This document shows, piece by piece, positions 1-9,445 of a stretch of DNA of 64,000 nt. This DNA is from Rickettsiales bacterium. GTDB taxonomy: Bacteria > Pseudomonadota > Alphaproteobacteria > Rickettsiales > SXRF01. The notes under the pieces were generated by a model. It made no database searches. It was not told the DNA's origin and was given only the letters and a program-made list of their open reading frames with translations. Every line of letters starts with the position of its first letter. Positions within the stretch are counted from its first letter, which is position 1. The stretch lies in contig JAJTHB010000005.1 of NCBI GenBank assembly GCA_021299465.1, forward strand, positions 267,647-331,646, read 5' to 3'. The position numbers and the translations under genes were made by a program.

Positions 1-219
1 TGAGAGTGGCAATGCAACTTTAAAAATAGCATCTAAAATTATTGTTCCACATACGGAACAATAATGAATAACGAAAATAGCAAGGAAAAAAGCGCGCTGC
101 AGATGAATCGCAAAGTTGTGAGATTCAGTTTAATGATGCATCTCAAACTAAAGTAAGATACCAACTAATGCTGGAAAATCATTACGAGTGTGATATAAAA
201 AACACAATAAATAATCACG
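1..219. other. AT-rich leader region without a recognisable gene
   Basis: No convincing open reading frame crosses this stretch. A TGA at positions 1-3 could be the end of a gene lying before the window, but nothing supports that. The region holds one perfect inverted repeat, listed separately, and probably the promoter of the LapG-like gene. The last 40 bases are very AT-rich. Confidence 0.4.
38..65. repeat. 11-bp perfect inverted repeat, operator-like
   Basis: Arms at 38-48 and 55-65 are exact reverse complements (core TGTTCC, six bases, GGAACA). No T-tract follows on either strand, so a rho-independent terminator is unlikely. A protein-binding operator about 170 bp upstream of the LapG-like gene is one possibility. 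The function is not known. Confidence 0.4.
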
Positions 220-231
220 GTGAATGAACCA

Positions 232-900
232 ATGAATGCAAATTACTGCTGCAAACCGATAGCGCTAGTTGTTTTATCATGCCTAATTATTCTTGCGCTA
301 TCGCCACATGAAGCAGCCGCTGATGCTAAACATTCCTACTTTGTAATGACCGAGAGCAAGTCCTCTAACCTTCGTCCATTTCCTAAATGGACGGGCATGA
401 TGGAGCGCCAAATCGCGGAAAATAAATTACCCGATGAAGAATGTGGTAAACAGAAGTTTCACCCATGCGTCGTCAAAGATTGGCGCGCACTAATAAGTGA
501 AATCAAAGAAAAGCCGCTTCGTGATCAGGTTGAATCAATTAATCGCTGGGCTAACGATCACCCCTATATTGTGGATCAACTAAATTGGGGGATGGAAGAT
601 TTCTGGGTAACGCCTTACGAGTTTATGGCGATCAGCGGTGACTGCGAAGATTATGCCATCGCTAAATATTACTCGCTGCGAGCACTTGGTGTGCCGGAAG
701 ATCAGATGCGCATTATGATTGTTCAGGATTTTAATCTCGGCGGGATTATTCATGCGATACTTGGCATCTACGTGGATGATGAGCTGCTCATTTTAGATAA
801 CCAGATTAAACAAGTAATGCCGGCTATGAATATCTACCACTATCGTCCTATTTATGGTGTCAATGAAAGCTGGTGGTGGGCTTACACACCCCTTAGTTGA
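232..900 (+). CDS. Bacterial transglutaminase-like cysteine protease (BTLCP/LapG family)
   Basis: This is a predicted periplasmic cysteine protease of the DUF920/LapG family. In pseudomonads LapG cleaves large surface adhesins under c-di-GMP control. Residue numbers here count from the GTG at 220: a signal-like hydrophobic stretch at about 13-32, then Cys142 in GDCEDYA, His178 and Asp193, which match the family catalytic triad. I prefer the ATG at 232 to the GTG at 220 because GGTGA sits about 8 nt before it. The following gene encodes a membrane sensor with a degenerate HD-GYP domain, so the pair may form a signalling unit. No adhesin substrate is visible in the window. The family call is firm; the substrate is unknown. 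Confidence 0.82.
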   Translation: MNANYCCKPIALVVLSCLIILALSPHEAAADAKHSYFVMTESKSSNLRPFPKWTGMMERQIAENKLPDEECGKQKFHPCVVKDWRALISEIKEKPLRDQVESINRWANDHPYIVDQLNWGMEDFWVTPYEFMAISGDCEDYAIAKYYSLRALGVPEDQMRIMIVQDFNLGGIIHAILGIYVDDELLILDNQIKQVMPAMNIYHYRPIYGVNESWWWAYTPLS

Positions 901-917
901 TTATTGTTTGGTCATCG

Positions 918-940
918 GGCGTTTTTTTTGATAAAACGCC
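918..940 (+). repeat. Small hairpin ahead of the sensor gene
   Basis: GGCGTTTT (918-925) pairs with AAAACGCC (933-940) around a 7-nt loop. It ends 10 nt before the ribosome binding site of the next gene. There is no T-tract after the stem, so it could be a weak attenuator or mRNA-stability structure rather than a full terminator. Confidence 0.3.
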
Positions 941-961
941 ATGAAACACTGGAGTTTAGTT

Positions 962-3124
962 ATGTCTGCCATCGACACATTACCGAATGACTCAGAAGAT
1001 AAAACAAAAGAGCCTGAGGCAACCAATTTTTCGCCGCGCATGTACGGCATCGTGCTTCTGGTCGTTGCTATTATTATTACCGGCATTTTCTTTATCAGTA
1101 AATTCACCCAGATGGACCTGACAAGGGATTTGCAGACCTGGCAGGAAAAGCTCAACCTGATTGCGGAAAGCCGTAGTAAGGAAGTAAGCGGTTGGGTGGG
1201 TGGCAACTTCGCAGAGCTGCACAAGCTATCTGATAACCCTGCACTTCAGCTTTATTTAAGCGAGTTGCAATCGATAGCGCAGAATGGAACCCAGCAACAT
1301 ACCGAAGAGCCGGCACAGAAGACTTACCTTCGCAATTTGCTAATGTTTACCGCTGAGCGCGCAGGCTATATCACCTCAAATGTATCAGCTTCACAAATAA
1401 GGGCTAATATTGAAGAAAATGCTGATAGCGGCCTTGCGGTGCTGGATGCAAAAAACAAGATTGTTGTTTCCAGCGCTACCTCACCTCTCGTCACCGAGCA
1501 AATCTTGAAACATGCCGCTGAATCGCAGGCGGGCAGGGATGGGTTTGTTGACGTCAGTAAAAATGGCGATAAGCTTCAAATCGGCTTTAGCGTTCCAATC
1601 TTTTCTATTCAAGGCGAACGCAATGCCAATGCTCAAATTGGTCGCGTCGTTGGTATTAAAACCGTTGATGCTGATTTCTTTGCATTATTGAAACACCCGG
1701 GCGTTACCGAGCAAACACTGGAAACCGTATTGGTTCGCAAGGCGGACAAAAAAATAGAGTTTCTGTCACCGCTTCAGGATGGCTCGAGTGCATTAGCCAA
1801 GCAGGTCGATTTCATGCCCGACCGCACGGTTGAGGGTAGCCTTATTGAAACGGTCGGCAGCTTTAGCAGCGAAAAAAATGACTATCGTAACCGTAAGGTG
1901 CTTGCTACCTCTCGTACCATTGAGAACACGCCATGGACGCTAATGGTGAAGGTCGATCGCAAAGAAGCTCTTACAGAAAGTGACCAGCGCCGCGCAAGCA
2001 TGATCATGTTCTTTTTCTTCCTGATTGCCACGATTGTGCTGATTATCTTTGCCGTTTGGTGGCATGCGCATTCCAAGCGCGCGATGATGATGTCGTATCA
2101 TTTCAAAAAAATTGCCTCGGAAGCGCGTGCACAAGAAAAGCTTTTGCGCCTGGTTGCCGATCATCAGCCGGAGCCTATTTTCATACTGGATCAAAATTAC
2201 CGCTTTCACTTTGCCAATCAGAAAACCTCTGAAAATGCAGATATGAGCGCCCAAGGGTTGATCGGAAAATCAATCAATGATGTTCGTGGAACAGCGCGCG
2301 CCGAACGATTAATTGGCCAGTGCGAAAAGGCCAGCCTTGAAAACAGAACGGTTTATGGGATCTCGCAGGTTATAGAAGGTGGTCAGGAGCGTATCATTCG
2401 GTCAGCTTATGTGCCGCTCGATCACATTCCTATCGCCAGCCTGCCGGAACCTACACCCGGCATATTGGTTGTTGAACAGGATATCAGCGAGGTGGTGCAT
2501 GAGCGCGAGCAACGTATCCAGACTCATAACCAACTCATTCAGACACTCATAAGGCTAGTTGATAAACGTGATCCTTACGCTGCTGATCATTCCATGCTGG
2601 TGTCCCACATCGCCTGCGAAATCGCGATTGAGATGGAGCTTGATAATACGATGGTGGAAACGGCGCGCATTGCTGGCAGCCTGATGAATATCGGTAAGAT
2701 CGTCGTGCCACACGAGCTGCTGACTAAATCCGAGAAACTGACGGACGAAGAGCGCCGCGTGATTCAGGAATCGATGTTTGTGGCCGCTGACTTGGTCAAA
2801 TCCATTCAGTTTGAAGGCCCCGTTGTTGAAACGCTTAGACAGTGGCAGGAGCGCTGGGACGGTACAGGTCCGCTGGGTCTTCAGGCGGAAAAAATCATCA
2901 TCTCCGCTCGTATCATTGCGGCGGCCAACGCCTTCATCGGTATGATCAGCCCGCGCTCATGGCGCAATGCCATTGCCATCGGCGCCGCCAATAAATTCCT
3001 GCTTGATCAATCCGATATTCTGTTTGATCGCAGGGTTGTGGTGGCGCTGATCAGCTATGTTGAAAACCACCATGGACACGCATGGCTTAATAAAATGCTC
3101 GATGAGAAGAAAAAAGCGGCTTAG
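962..3124 (+). CDS. Membrane sensor: periplasmic domain, PAS and degenerate HD-GYP domain
   Basis: This 720-residue sensor has a transmembrane helix at about 28-47, a large periplasmic Cache-like region to about 345, a second helix at about 345-368, a PAS-like region at about 385-510 and an HD-GYP-like output domain from about 536. The usual HDIGKI motif reads MNIGKI, so the metal-binding His-Asp pair is missing. The GYP region reads [10 protein letters not shown]. It is therefore probably not an active c-di-GMP phosphodiesterase and may act as a receptor or scaffold. The start at 962 has GGAG 7 nt upstream; an in-frame ATG at 941 lacks such a site. It lies 61 nt after the LapG-like gene and overlaps parC tail to tail by 4 nt. 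Confidence 0.75.
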   Translation: MSAIDTLPNDSEDKTKEPEATNFSPRMYGIVLLVVAIIITGIFFISKFTQMDLTRDLQTWQEKLNLIAESRSKEVSGWVGGNFAELHKLSDNPALQLYLSELQSIAQNGTQQHTEEPAQKTYLRNLLMFTAERAGYITSNVSASQIRANIEENADSGLAVLDAKNKIVVSSATSPLVTEQILKHAAESQAGRDGFVDVSKNGDKLQIGFSVPIFSIQGERNANAQIGRVVGIKTVDADFFALLKHPGVTEQTLETVLVRKADKKIEFLSPLQDGSSALAKQVDFMPDRTVEGSLIETVGSFSSEKNDYRNRKVLATSRTIENTPWTLMVKVDRKEALTESDQRRASMIMFFFFLIATIVLIIFAVWWHAHSKRAMMMSYHFKKIASEARAQEKLLRLVADHQPEPIFILDQNYRFHFANQKTSENADMSAQGLIGKSINDVRGTARAERLIGQCEKASLENRTVYGISQVIEGGQERIIRSAYVPLDHIPIASLPEPTPGILVVEQDISEVVHEREQRIQTHNQLIQTLIRLVDKRDPYAADHSMLVSHIACEIAIEMELDNTMVETARIAGSLMNIGKIVVPHELLTKSEKLTDEERRVIQESMFVAADLVKSIQFEGPVVETLRQWQERWDGTGPLGLQAEKIIISARIIAAANAFIGMISPRSWRNAIAIGAANKFLLDQSDILFDRRVVVALISYVENHHGHAWLNKMLDEKKKAA

Positions 3125-5349
3125 CTAAACCGGTTGGTTCTTGGGAAGCCCGTTGGGGGCAGGCGGCCGGCGTCAGCGCGGTTGCCCAGCCAAGCCTTCA
3201 GGTCTGTTTCAACACGGACTTTGCCACCAAGCTGCCAGCTTAAGCCTTCTTTCAGCTTGAAGACTTTGACATCTGCGAGCGTCGCATCCTTGTATTTCTG
3301 AAGCGCAACACCCTGGCCTTTTTTCATTGGCGGGATTTGCGAGATTGGGAAGATGAGCAGCTTACGATTCTCGCCCATCACCGCAACATGATCACCACTT
3401 GCTTCCACGCACACCACCGCCTTATGGCCAGCCATAGGCGTTAGGATCTGTTTGCCGTTTTTGGTTTGCGCCACGACATCGGCGCTATCGACCACAAAAC
3501 CTTTACCGTTAGAAGCCGCAAGCAGCAGCTTTTTGGCCTCATCATAAATTGAGATAGCAACGATTTCGCTATCCGCCTCCATCTCGACCATCAAGCGTAC
3601 CGGCTCGCCATAACCCTTGCCGCGAGGTATTTTATCACAGGGCAGGGTGTAGAAGCGGCCATTGGAACCAAACAGCAGCAGTTTATCGGTGGTTTGCGCT
3701 TCAAGCGAGAATTTTGCTTCATCGCCTTCTTTATATTTTACCTCATCAAGGTTAAGCCCATGGCCTTTGACGGCGCGTAGCCAGCCCATCGCAGAATAGA
3801 AAATTGTGATCGGTTCTTTTTCGACAAAGGCCTCGATATCGATGACCTTGCCCACAGGTGCATCGGCAAATTGCGTGCGGCGGCGGCCAAGCGGCGTTTT
3901 TTTGCCGAAGCGAGTTTGAATGTCCTTGATCTCTTCACCGATTTTTACCCAGCGTTTTTCTTCGGATTTAAGCAGCGCGTTCAGTTCTTTTTGTTCTTTG
4001 CTCAGCTCGGTATGTTCGCCTTTGATCTCAAACTCCTCGAGTTTGCGCAGGCTACGCAGGCGCGTATTCAAAATAGCCTCGGCCTGAATATCGGAGAGCT
4101 TCCATTTCTTCATAATCACCGGCTTGGGATCATCCTCACGGCGAATGATTTTAATCAGCTCGTCGAGGTTGAGGTAGGCAACCAGCAAACCATCCAGAAT
4201 TTCAAGCCGGTGTGCGATCTTGCCAAGGCGGAATTTCGAACGGCGCGTGAGCACTTCCATGCGATGTTCAAGAAACGCCAGCAGCAGATCCTTGAGGTTC
4301 ATCACTTGCGGCGCACCTTGTGCGTTTAGCACATTGAGGTTCAGGTTGAAACGTGACTCAAGGTCGGTGCTCTTAAATAGCGATTCCATGAGCATTTCAG
4401 GATCAACCGTGCGGCTTTTTGGCTCCAGCACGATGCGGATATCTTCTGCCGATTCATCGCGGATATTGCCAAGGAAAGGCAGTTTTTTGTTTTTGAACTT
4501 TTCGGCGATATCTTCCATCAGCTTGTTTTTCTGAACCTGATAGGGAATCTCGCTGATGACGATCTGGTAAAGCCCGTGGCTTAACTCTTCCTTTTCCCAT
4601 TTCGCTCGCACACGGATTGAGCCGCGGCCTGTTTCATAAGCGGTCCGGATATTCTCGTCGGTCTCAACAATCACGCCGCCGGTTGGGAAATCCGGCCCTT
4701 GCATGCGCGTCACTAAGTTGCGCACCGTGCAGTCCGGTTTTTCAATCAAATACAGCAGCGCCTCGCAGATCTCACCCACATTATGCGGCGGAATGGAAGT
4801 CGCCATACCGACGGCGATGCCTTCCGAGCCGTTAGCCAGCAGATTTGGGAAAGCGGCGGGCATCACCACCGGCTCTTCCTCCGAGCCGTCATAGGTCGGG
4901 CGGAAATCAACGGTATCATCATCAATACCGTTCATCAGCGCCATCGCGACATCGGTCAGGCGCGCTTCGGTGTATCGCATCGCGGCGGCGTTATCGCCGT
5001 CAACCGAGCCAAAATTCCCCTGGCCTTCGACCAGTGTGTAGCGCACCGCAAAGGACTGGGCGAGGCGCACCATCGCGTCATACACCGCTGTATCACCGTG
5101 CGGGTGGTATTTACCGATCACATCGCCCACTACACGCGCGCATTTTTTATAGCCGGATTTCGGGTCAAGCCGAAGCTGCAACATTGCATAGAGCAGGCGG
5201 CGATGCACCGGCTTTAAGCCATCGCGCACATCGGGCAGCGAACGCGCGGTGATCGTCGAAAGTGCATAGGCTAAATATTTTTCTTCCAGCGTCGTGCGGA
5301 AGGAAACGAGCTGCAGGTTTTCAGTTTTCTTGGTGGGTGTTTTGGTCAT
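3121..5349 (-). CDS. parC: DNA topoisomerase IV subunit A
   Basis: ParC pairs with ParE to decatenate daughter chromosomes. The 742-residue protein carries the winged-helix region with DGLKPVHRR near 43-51, the quinolone-region segment [12 protein letters not shown] near 82-93, and the catalytic tyrosine Tyr126 in AAMRYTEAR. The C-terminal half forms the beta-pinwheel and lacks a GyrA box, and the length is below that of GyrA, which favours ParC over GyrA. It is the last gene of a minus-strand run GNAT-recO-parC, 12 nt after recO. parE is not in the window. Confidence 0.93.
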   Translation of the reverse strand: MTKTPTKKTENLQLVSFRTTLEEKYLAYALSTITARSLPDVRDGLKPVHRRLLYAMLQLRLDPKSGYKKCARVVGDVIGKYHPHGDTAVYDAMVRLAQSFAVRYTLVEGQGNFGSVDGDNAAAMRYTEARLTDVAMALMNGIDDDTVDFRPTYDGSEEEPVVMPAAFPNLLANGSEGIAVGMATSIPPHNVGEICEALLYLIEKPDCTVRNLVTRMQGPDFPTGGVIVETDENIRTAYETGRGSIRVRAKWEKEELSHGLYQIVISEIPYQVQKNKLMEDIAEKFKNKKLPFLGNIRDESAEDIRIVLEPKSRTVDPEMLMESLFKSTDLESRFNLNLNVLNAQGAPQVMNLKDLLLAFLEHRMEVLTRRSKFRLGKIAHRLEILDGLLVAYLNLDELIKIIRREDDPKPVIMKKWKLSDIQAEAILNTRLRSLRKLEEFEIKGEHTELSKEQKELNALLKSEEKRWVKIGEEIKDIQTRFGKKTPLGRRRTQFADAPVGKVIDIEAFVEKEPITIFYSAMGWLRAVKGHGLNLDEVKYKEGDEAKFSLEAQTTDKLLLFGSNGRFYTLPCDKIPRGKGYGEPVRLMVEMEADSEIVAISIYDEAKKLLLAASNGKGFVVDSADVVAQTKNGKQILTPMAGHKAVVCVEASGDHVAVMGENRKLLIFPISQIPPMKKGQGVALQKYKDATLADVKVFKLKEGLSWQLGGKVRVETDLKAWLGNRADAGRLPPTGFPRTNRFS

Positions 5350-5361
5350 AGGCGCGAGAAA

Positions 5362-6105
5362 CTACAGGCTTTCTGCGGCTTTGTAAAGGATTTGCTTCAG
5401 CCTTTGCCTAGCTGGCGGCATCTTTTTTCCATGCGGCTCAAGTAGCCAGTGCTCCAGGAAATAGGCGGTGAGGGTTAGACCGTTGTTCACATCCCCGTGA
5501 AGGTGGGCATCTAATCTCACTGCAGACTCCCCGCTTTCGCGGGGACTTAGAAAACGAGGCAATCTCAGTAACCGATCTTTATACGGCTCCCCTGCCTCGC
5601 GTGAAACGGCGCGGCCGGATTTGGGGGAGACATAGATAAGATCATGCGTCTGGCCGGTGGCAGCGCAGCAAGTCAAGTCAAGCCCATAGCCGGTTTCCGC
5701 AAGGATCAGCATTTCAAAATGAATATAACCGTGCCATGAAAAATCCTCCAACAAATGAAGGAAATGATCATAAAGCCTGGGGTAAGGGTGGCGCTCCGGC
5801 AGAGCCTGCTCGAGCAGCGCGCAGGCCGATGTCAGCATCGCTAGTTTTTCTTCATCTTGCATGATGAGCGCGGCGTGGCTTCTTTGCGGTTCGAGCTTGA
5901 ACATACCGATATGCTCGGAAAGCCGAGCGCTCCAGCTTGCGCTAACTAGGTTTCCCTGCTGAATGATCCCCCAGTTGGTTTTGGAAAAAGCGCCTTTCAC
6001 CACGCCCGCTACCACACCATGATCGCGCGCAAACACGCGCAGTATCGCGCTGGTTTCGCCATGCCGGCGTACTGCCAGGATAATCGCGCTATCGCTCCAG
6101 TGCAT
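5362..6105 (-). CDS. recO: DNA repair protein RecO
   Basis: RecO mediates loading of RecA onto SSB-coated single-stranded DNA in the RecFOR gap-repair pathway. The 247-residue length is typical. The N-terminal OB-fold segment (ILAVRRHGETSAILRVF, about 9-25) and the helical C-terminal half with the ETGYGLDL segment match the family. In many alphaproteobacteria recO lies just after era; here it sits with parC and a GNAT gene instead. Its start overlaps the preceding acetyltransferase gene by 17 nt, which suggests co-translation. Confidence 0.9.
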   Translation of the reverse strand: MHWSDSAIILAVRRHGETSAILRVFARDHGVVAGVVKGAFSKTNWGIIQQGNLVSASWSARLSEHIGMFKLEPQRSHAALIMQDEEKLAMLTSACALLEQALPERHPYPRLYDHFLHLLEDFSWHGYIHFEMLILAETGYGLDLTCCAATGQTHDLIYVSPKSGRAVSREAGEPYKDRLLRLPRFLSPRESGESAVRLDAHLHGDVNNGLTLTAYFLEHWLLEPHGKKMPPARQRLKQILYKAAESL

Positions 6106-6553
6106 CGGGCGATATTTTCATTTTTACATGCATTAAGCCTTCGAGCATGTAGGGCTCTGTGATGGCAATGTAGCCCAGCGATTCATAAAAATTCTTCAGC
6201 TGTGCCTGGGCTTCAATGATGAGCGGCTGATTGTTATACATGCGGAATGTTTCGCGCACCGCATCCATCATCAGCTTCGCGCCGAGTTTCTGGCCGCGAT
6301 AATCCTGATCGATGACTAACCTGCCGATCGCCGGCTCTTTATGTTTAAGCCCGGGCGGTAGGATGCGCGCCGCGCCGATGAGCCTCTCCCCATCAAACAA
6401 ACACAAGTGCTGGCAGCGATCATCCAGACCATCGATATCGAGATAAACAATGTTTTGCTCAACCACGAAAATTTTCGAACGCAGCTGAAGCAAATCATAA
6501 AGATGTTTTTTGCTGAGCGACTTGAAGGAAAAGAGTTTGGTTTCGTATGGCAT
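6089..6553 (-). CDS. GNAT-family N-acetyltransferase, ElaA type
   Basis: A GNAT fold of about 154 residues. The acetyl-CoA binding segment reads IGRLVIDQDYRGQKLGAKLM, with the conserved R/Q-x-x-G-x-A pattern, and the C-terminal NFYESLGYI strand is typical. The N-terminal LYDLLQLRSKIFVVEQN segment is characteristic of the ElaA group. The substrate is unknown. I use the start at 6553, because an upstream in-frame extension to 6601 runs through a strong terminator hairpin. It is followed directly by recO. Confidence 0.82.
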   Translation of the reverse strand: MPYETKLFSFKSLSKKHLYDLLQLRSKIFVVEQNIVYLDIDGLDDRCQHLCLFDGERLIGAARILPPGLKHKEPAIGRLVIDQDYRGQKLGAKLMMDAVRETFRMYNNQPLIIEAQAQLKNFYESLGYIAITEPYMLEGLMHVKMKISPDALER

Positions 6554-6586
6554 AAAAAAACCCCGGCGAATGGCCGGGGCTTTTTT
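6554..6586 (-). terminator. Strong rho-independent terminator, probably bidirectional
   Basis: A 7-bp GC stem (6561-6567 with 6573-6579, loop GAATG) is flanked by seven A residues on the left and six T residues on the right. On the minus strand it ends the transcript of the small membrane protein gene. It separates that gene from the GNAT-recO-parC run, whose first start codon lies immediately beside it. Confidence 0.85.
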
Positions 6587-6606
6587 ATCATAAAATAGCA
6601 AAGACG

Positions 6607-6984
6607 CTATTGCTGATTCGGCTGGCCTGCTGGATTAGCAGTAGCTGGAGCCGGAGCAGATGGCGTGCCAGCAGCAGGAGCGAGCTGAGCGTTGGCTTCA
6701 GCAGCCATTTCTTCAGCGGTTTTAGCAACATCTTGCGCAGCCTGATCAACGGCCTGCTGGGTGCCTTCAACAGCTTGGCTTGCAGCTTCCTGAGCTTTTT
6801 GGGTTGCTTCTTTAGCAGCTTGTTCAGCGCGTTCAAACGAACCGGCAGGAGCAGGTGATTGCTGCTCAGCCGTTACGTTCGGCTGCTGGCTGGTTTGGTT
6901 GAGATTGATACCAAAGAATGCGGCAAGCGCGAGAATGATAAAACCGAAAATAATCATCGGCATGTTGGATTTTTGCTGAGACAT
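6607..6984 (-). CDS. Small membrane-anchored Ala/Gln-rich protein, unknown function
   Basis: A 125-residue protein with one N-terminal transmembrane helix at about 8-26. Residues 48-100 form an Ala/Glu/Gln-rich helical or coiled-coil region with an apolipoprotein-like heptad pattern, and the tail is Pro/Ala-rich. AGGAAG lies about 7 nt before the ATG, and a strong terminator follows, so this is a real single-gene transcript. The composition is low in complexity, so similarity searches would give unreliable matches. I do not recognise a function; a stress-related or envelope structural role is possible. Confidence 0.65.
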   Translation of the reverse strand: MSQQKSNMPMIIFGFIILALAAFFGINLNQTSQQPNVTAEQQSPAPAGSFERAEQAAKEATQKAQEAASQAVEGTQQAVDQAAQDVAKTAEEMAAEANAQLAPAAGTPSAPAPATANPAGQPNQQ

Positions 6985-7123
6985 AACAGACTTCCTGTAG
7001 ATTGGTTAATAAAAGCGTTAACAGTGCTAGGGTTAGTATGAAAGTTTACTAATTGCAAGCTAAACGGGCACTAAATAGATTAGCGACAGATTAAATCTAT
7101 GTAATGATAAAAGCCTCTATTTA

Positions 7124-7534
7124 TTATTCGCCAGCAAGCTTACGGATGATATTGATCTGAGTGACATCTGCGGATAGCTTTTTAGCAAGGGCACTGCCGC
7201 TCTCCACCACCCGCCAAAATGGCGTAATCTGCGTTGCACTCGTACCAGCGGCATATTCCTCCAGCGCCGCTTCGGCAACAATTCTAAGGAATATACCGGT
7301 AGAAACCGGGCAGGTGGCATCAGCCTTGTGTTTGGCTGCCAGAGCCGTGCGCATCGCAGCAGGATCCACATAGCTACCTTTAGGAATGGTTCGAATGAAG
7401 TGGTCAATTTCCTTCGGCGAGGGAATTAGCATGCTGCTGCCGGCTGGAATACCGGCAAAGGCTTTATCAATCGATTTAATATGCGGGTTTTTGCCGTAAT
7501 CACGCTTCTGAGCCCAGGTTTTTTTCTTGCTCAT
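7124..7534 (-). CDS. MGMT-fold (alkyltransferase-like) protein
   Basis: A 136-residue protein resembling the proteins annotated as MGMT family. It contains MLIPSP (35-40), a helical segment IRTIPKGSYVDPAAMRTALA (47-66), TCPVSTGIFLRI (74-85) and ITPFWRVV (103-110). The last segment occupies the place of the PCHRV active-site motif of O6-alkylguanine transferases, but the acceptor cysteine is absent. It is therefore unlikely to be a conventional suicide transferase and may bind DNA as alkyltransferase-like proteins do. It has an excellent GAGGAGG ribosome binding site. No operon partner is evident. Confidence 0.62.
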   Translation of the reverse strand: MSKKKTWAQKRDYGKNPHIKSIDKAFAGIPAGSSMLIPSPKEIDHFIRTIPKGSYVDPAAMRTALAAKHKADATCPVSTGIFLRIVAEAALEEYAAGTSATQITPFWRVVESGSALAKKLSADVTQINIIRKLAGE

Positions 7535-7741
7535 TATTCACCCTCCTCAAAATATTCAAACAATGCCTAGCTTAAGCACATAAGTTTTTTTAAATAAGGC
7601 TTATTCATTTCTCAAGCCTTAAGCACAAGAGCAGTGAGGGAGGAGACGAGAGGATTGAGCGTCGCTTCGCGTTAAAGCGCTCGGTGTCGAACCAAAAGAC
7701 ATATTATGGAGTAGACTTCAATGATCCCCATCGCTGCCATT
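7535..7741. other. Intergenic region with a partial tRNA-Ser 3' repeat
   Basis: No gene was found. Positions 7639-7656 repeat the 3' end of the neighbouring tRNA-Ser (7771-7788) with 17 of 18 bases identical, in direct orientation and 132 bp apart. This resembles a relic of a tRNA duplication or of an integration site. No integrase lies nearby. Confidence 0.45.
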
Positions 7742-7762
7742 AAAAAAGCCCCATAAGGGGCT
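7742..7762 (-). terminator. Rho-independent terminator of tRNA-Ser
   Basis: AGCCCC (7747-7752) pairs with GGGGCT (7757-7762) around a 4-nt loop. On the minus strand it is followed by a run of T residues (complement of 7742-7747). It starts 8 nt after the tRNA CCA end. Confidence 0.85.
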
Positions 7763-7769
7763 ATTTTAA

Positions 7770-7861
7770 TGGCGGAGACGAGAGGATTCGAACCTCCGAT
7801 ACGGTGTTACCCGTATAACGGTTTAGCAAACCGCCGCCTTCGGCCACTCGGCCACGTCTCC
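7770..7861 (-). tRNA. tRNA-Ser, anticodon GCT
   Basis: The reverse strand folds as a class II tRNA. The acceptor arm GGAGACG (7861-7855) pairs with CGTCTCC (7780-7774), the discriminator base is G, and a CCA end is encoded. The T-arm contains GGTTCGAATCC. The anticodon loop TTGCTAA gives GCT, reading AGC/AGU serine codons. A long variable arm with ACGGG/CCGT pairing confirms the serine class. A terminator follows directly. Confidence 0.95.
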
Positions 7862-7921
7862 GCACGCTAAGGCGTATCAACTAATCAGGAAACGCTATCC
7901 AGTCAACCCGTAAATGGCTTG

Positions 7922-8581
7922 TCAGTGAACGATTTCACGAAAACAGGCTGCGTTTTCACAGTCGCTAATGAAGGTTGAGCAGCGGCGAATCTTGGCTGCT
8001 TCCTGCTTGTAGTGCCGCTCGTTTTTAGAATCGAGCTTTTCAAGCTCGTGATAAACCAGCTGGATCACCGATAAATAAACACAGGCCATGGATGCGCTGG
8101 AAATAGCAAGCGCAAGCGGCACATGACTGGAAATATACTCCTTACGATGGTGATCATATAAGATGCCTTCACCTTGGGAGATACGCTCCATTGTTTTACG
8201 CCAGACGGCAAGTTTATGGCGCGCAACATCAATAAAATCGGCAGTTGTATCAATCAGTATATTTTTAGCTTCAGACGGGCGCATTTTACCCATAACTGTC
8301 GAATTTCTACGAATGCGTTCAAAGACCTCATCAATTCTTGGATTTGACGATAATTGCGACAGGATACGATCCGCTGTCCTTAATGCTAAATCAGAATCAG
8401 ATAAAACAGTTTGTGCCCGTTGCGGTAAAGACATGGATTGATATTTTTTTTGTAGATTTCCGAAGTCCTCAAGCTTCAATGCATTAAGCGATTGAATCAC
8501 TACTTTTGGCTGAGGAGCATTAGAAGAATTGGCCATAAAACCCCGTGTAATATCTTGTTTAATGTAGTCCATTATGTCCAC
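7922..8581 (-). CDS. Unrecognised soluble helical protein
   Basis: A protein of about 219 residues with no signal peptide or motif that I recognise. It is largely alpha-helical and charged. Residues 159-175 (VPLALAISSASMACVYL) are more hydrophobic and could be a buried helix. The start is uncertain: GTG at 8581, ATG at 8572, or the ATG at 8536 preceded by a GGGG run. It stands alone, divergent from lepB and downstream of no obvious partner. It may be a lineage-specific gene. Its length and the absence of competing frames support a real gene. Confidence 0.55.
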   Translation of the reverse strand: MDIMDYIKQDITRGFMANSSNAPQPKVVIQSLNALKLEDFGNLQKKYQSMSLPQRAQTVLSDSDLALRTADRILSQLSSNPRIDEVFERIRRNSTVMGKMRPSEAKNILIDTTADFIDVARHKLAVWRKTMERISQGEGILYDHHRKEYISSHVPLALAISSASMACVYLSVIQLVYHELEKLDSKNERHYKQEAAKIRRCSTFISDCENAACFREIVH

Positions 8582-8680
8582 TCATTCCTAAAGAACATTT
8601 AATAATTGATTCAATGTTATCGATTGCGCAGATTTAGTTTGATCGCTATGGATAGCTGCCAATTATAAGGAAAATTGTTC

Positions 8681-9445
8681 ATGGAAGATCAAGCCACTGA
8701 AGTTAAAGCAAAAAATTCGTGGGATGACACCATAAAAACTATTATTTACGCTGTAATACTTGCCCTGCTGTTTCGTAGTTTTTTGTATGAACCTTTTCAT
8801 ATTCCTTCGGGCTCCATGAAAAGTAACCTGCTGGTTGGCGATTATCTTTTCGTTTCCAAATACAGCTACGGCTATAGCCGTTATTCGTTCCCACTTGGCA
8901 TACCGACATTTAAAGGGCGAATACTATCCAGCAAGCCTGAGCGCGGTGATGTAGTCGTTTTTCGTTATCCGCCCAATCCCCGCGTTGATTTCATTAAGCG
9001 ATTGGTTGGGCTGCCAGGCGATGCTATTCAAATGAAAAACGGCGCCGTCTATATCAACGGTAAGCAACTGGATCGTATCTATGTCGATCAATACATGGAT
9101 GACGGGGATGAACGCCCTGACAGGAAGCCTCATCAAATCGCAAGGTTTGAAGAAACATTGCCAGAGGGCAAAAAAATACACATCCTGAAAGAAAAAGAGT
9201 ATGCTGCAGGAGATGACACGCCAGTTTTTGTCGTGCCAGAAGGGCACTATTTCTTTCTTGGTGATAACAGGGATAATTCTCGCGACAGCCGCTTCATGGA
9301 TGAGGTTGGTTTTGTTCCCGAACAAAATCTGGTTGGGCGTGCTGAAGTGATCTTTTGCTCAGTTGAAGGAGGCGGATCATGCTTTAATCCGCTGAACTGG
9401 TTTGGTAAATTACGCCTCGACAGGTTCATCAAGGTGATCGAATGA
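8681..9445 (+). CDS. lepB: Signal peptidase I
   Basis: LepB removes signal peptides from secreted proteins at the periplasmic face of the inner membrane. The 254-residue protein has an N-terminal membrane helix at about 18-36, the nucleophile Ser45 in IPSGSM, the general base Lys106 in RVDFIKRL, and the box E motif GDNRDNSRDSR near the C-terminus. I chose ATG 8681 over TTG 8675 because AAGGA lies 9 nt upstream of the ATG. The order lepB-rnc-era is conserved across many proteobacteria. The stop overlaps the rnc start by 4 nt. Confidence 0.95.
   Translation: MEDQATEVKAKNSWDDTIKTIIYAVILALLFRSFLYEPFHIPSGSMKSNLLVGDYLFVSKYSYGYSRYSFPLGIPTFKGRILSSKPERGDVVVFRYPPNPRVDFIKRLVGLPGDAIQMKNGAVYINGKQLDRIYVDQYMDDGDERPDRKPHQIARFEETLPEGKKIHILKEKEYAAGDDTPVFVVPEGHYFFLGDNRDNSRDSRFMDEVGFVPEQNLVGRAEVIFCSVEGGGSCFNPLNWFGKLRLDRFIKVIE

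Noticed and set aside
4783..5252. Long open frames on the plus strand opposite parC
   Set aside because: They lie wholly inside parC, have Arg/His-rich composition typical of antisense shadow frames, and lack ribosome binding sites.
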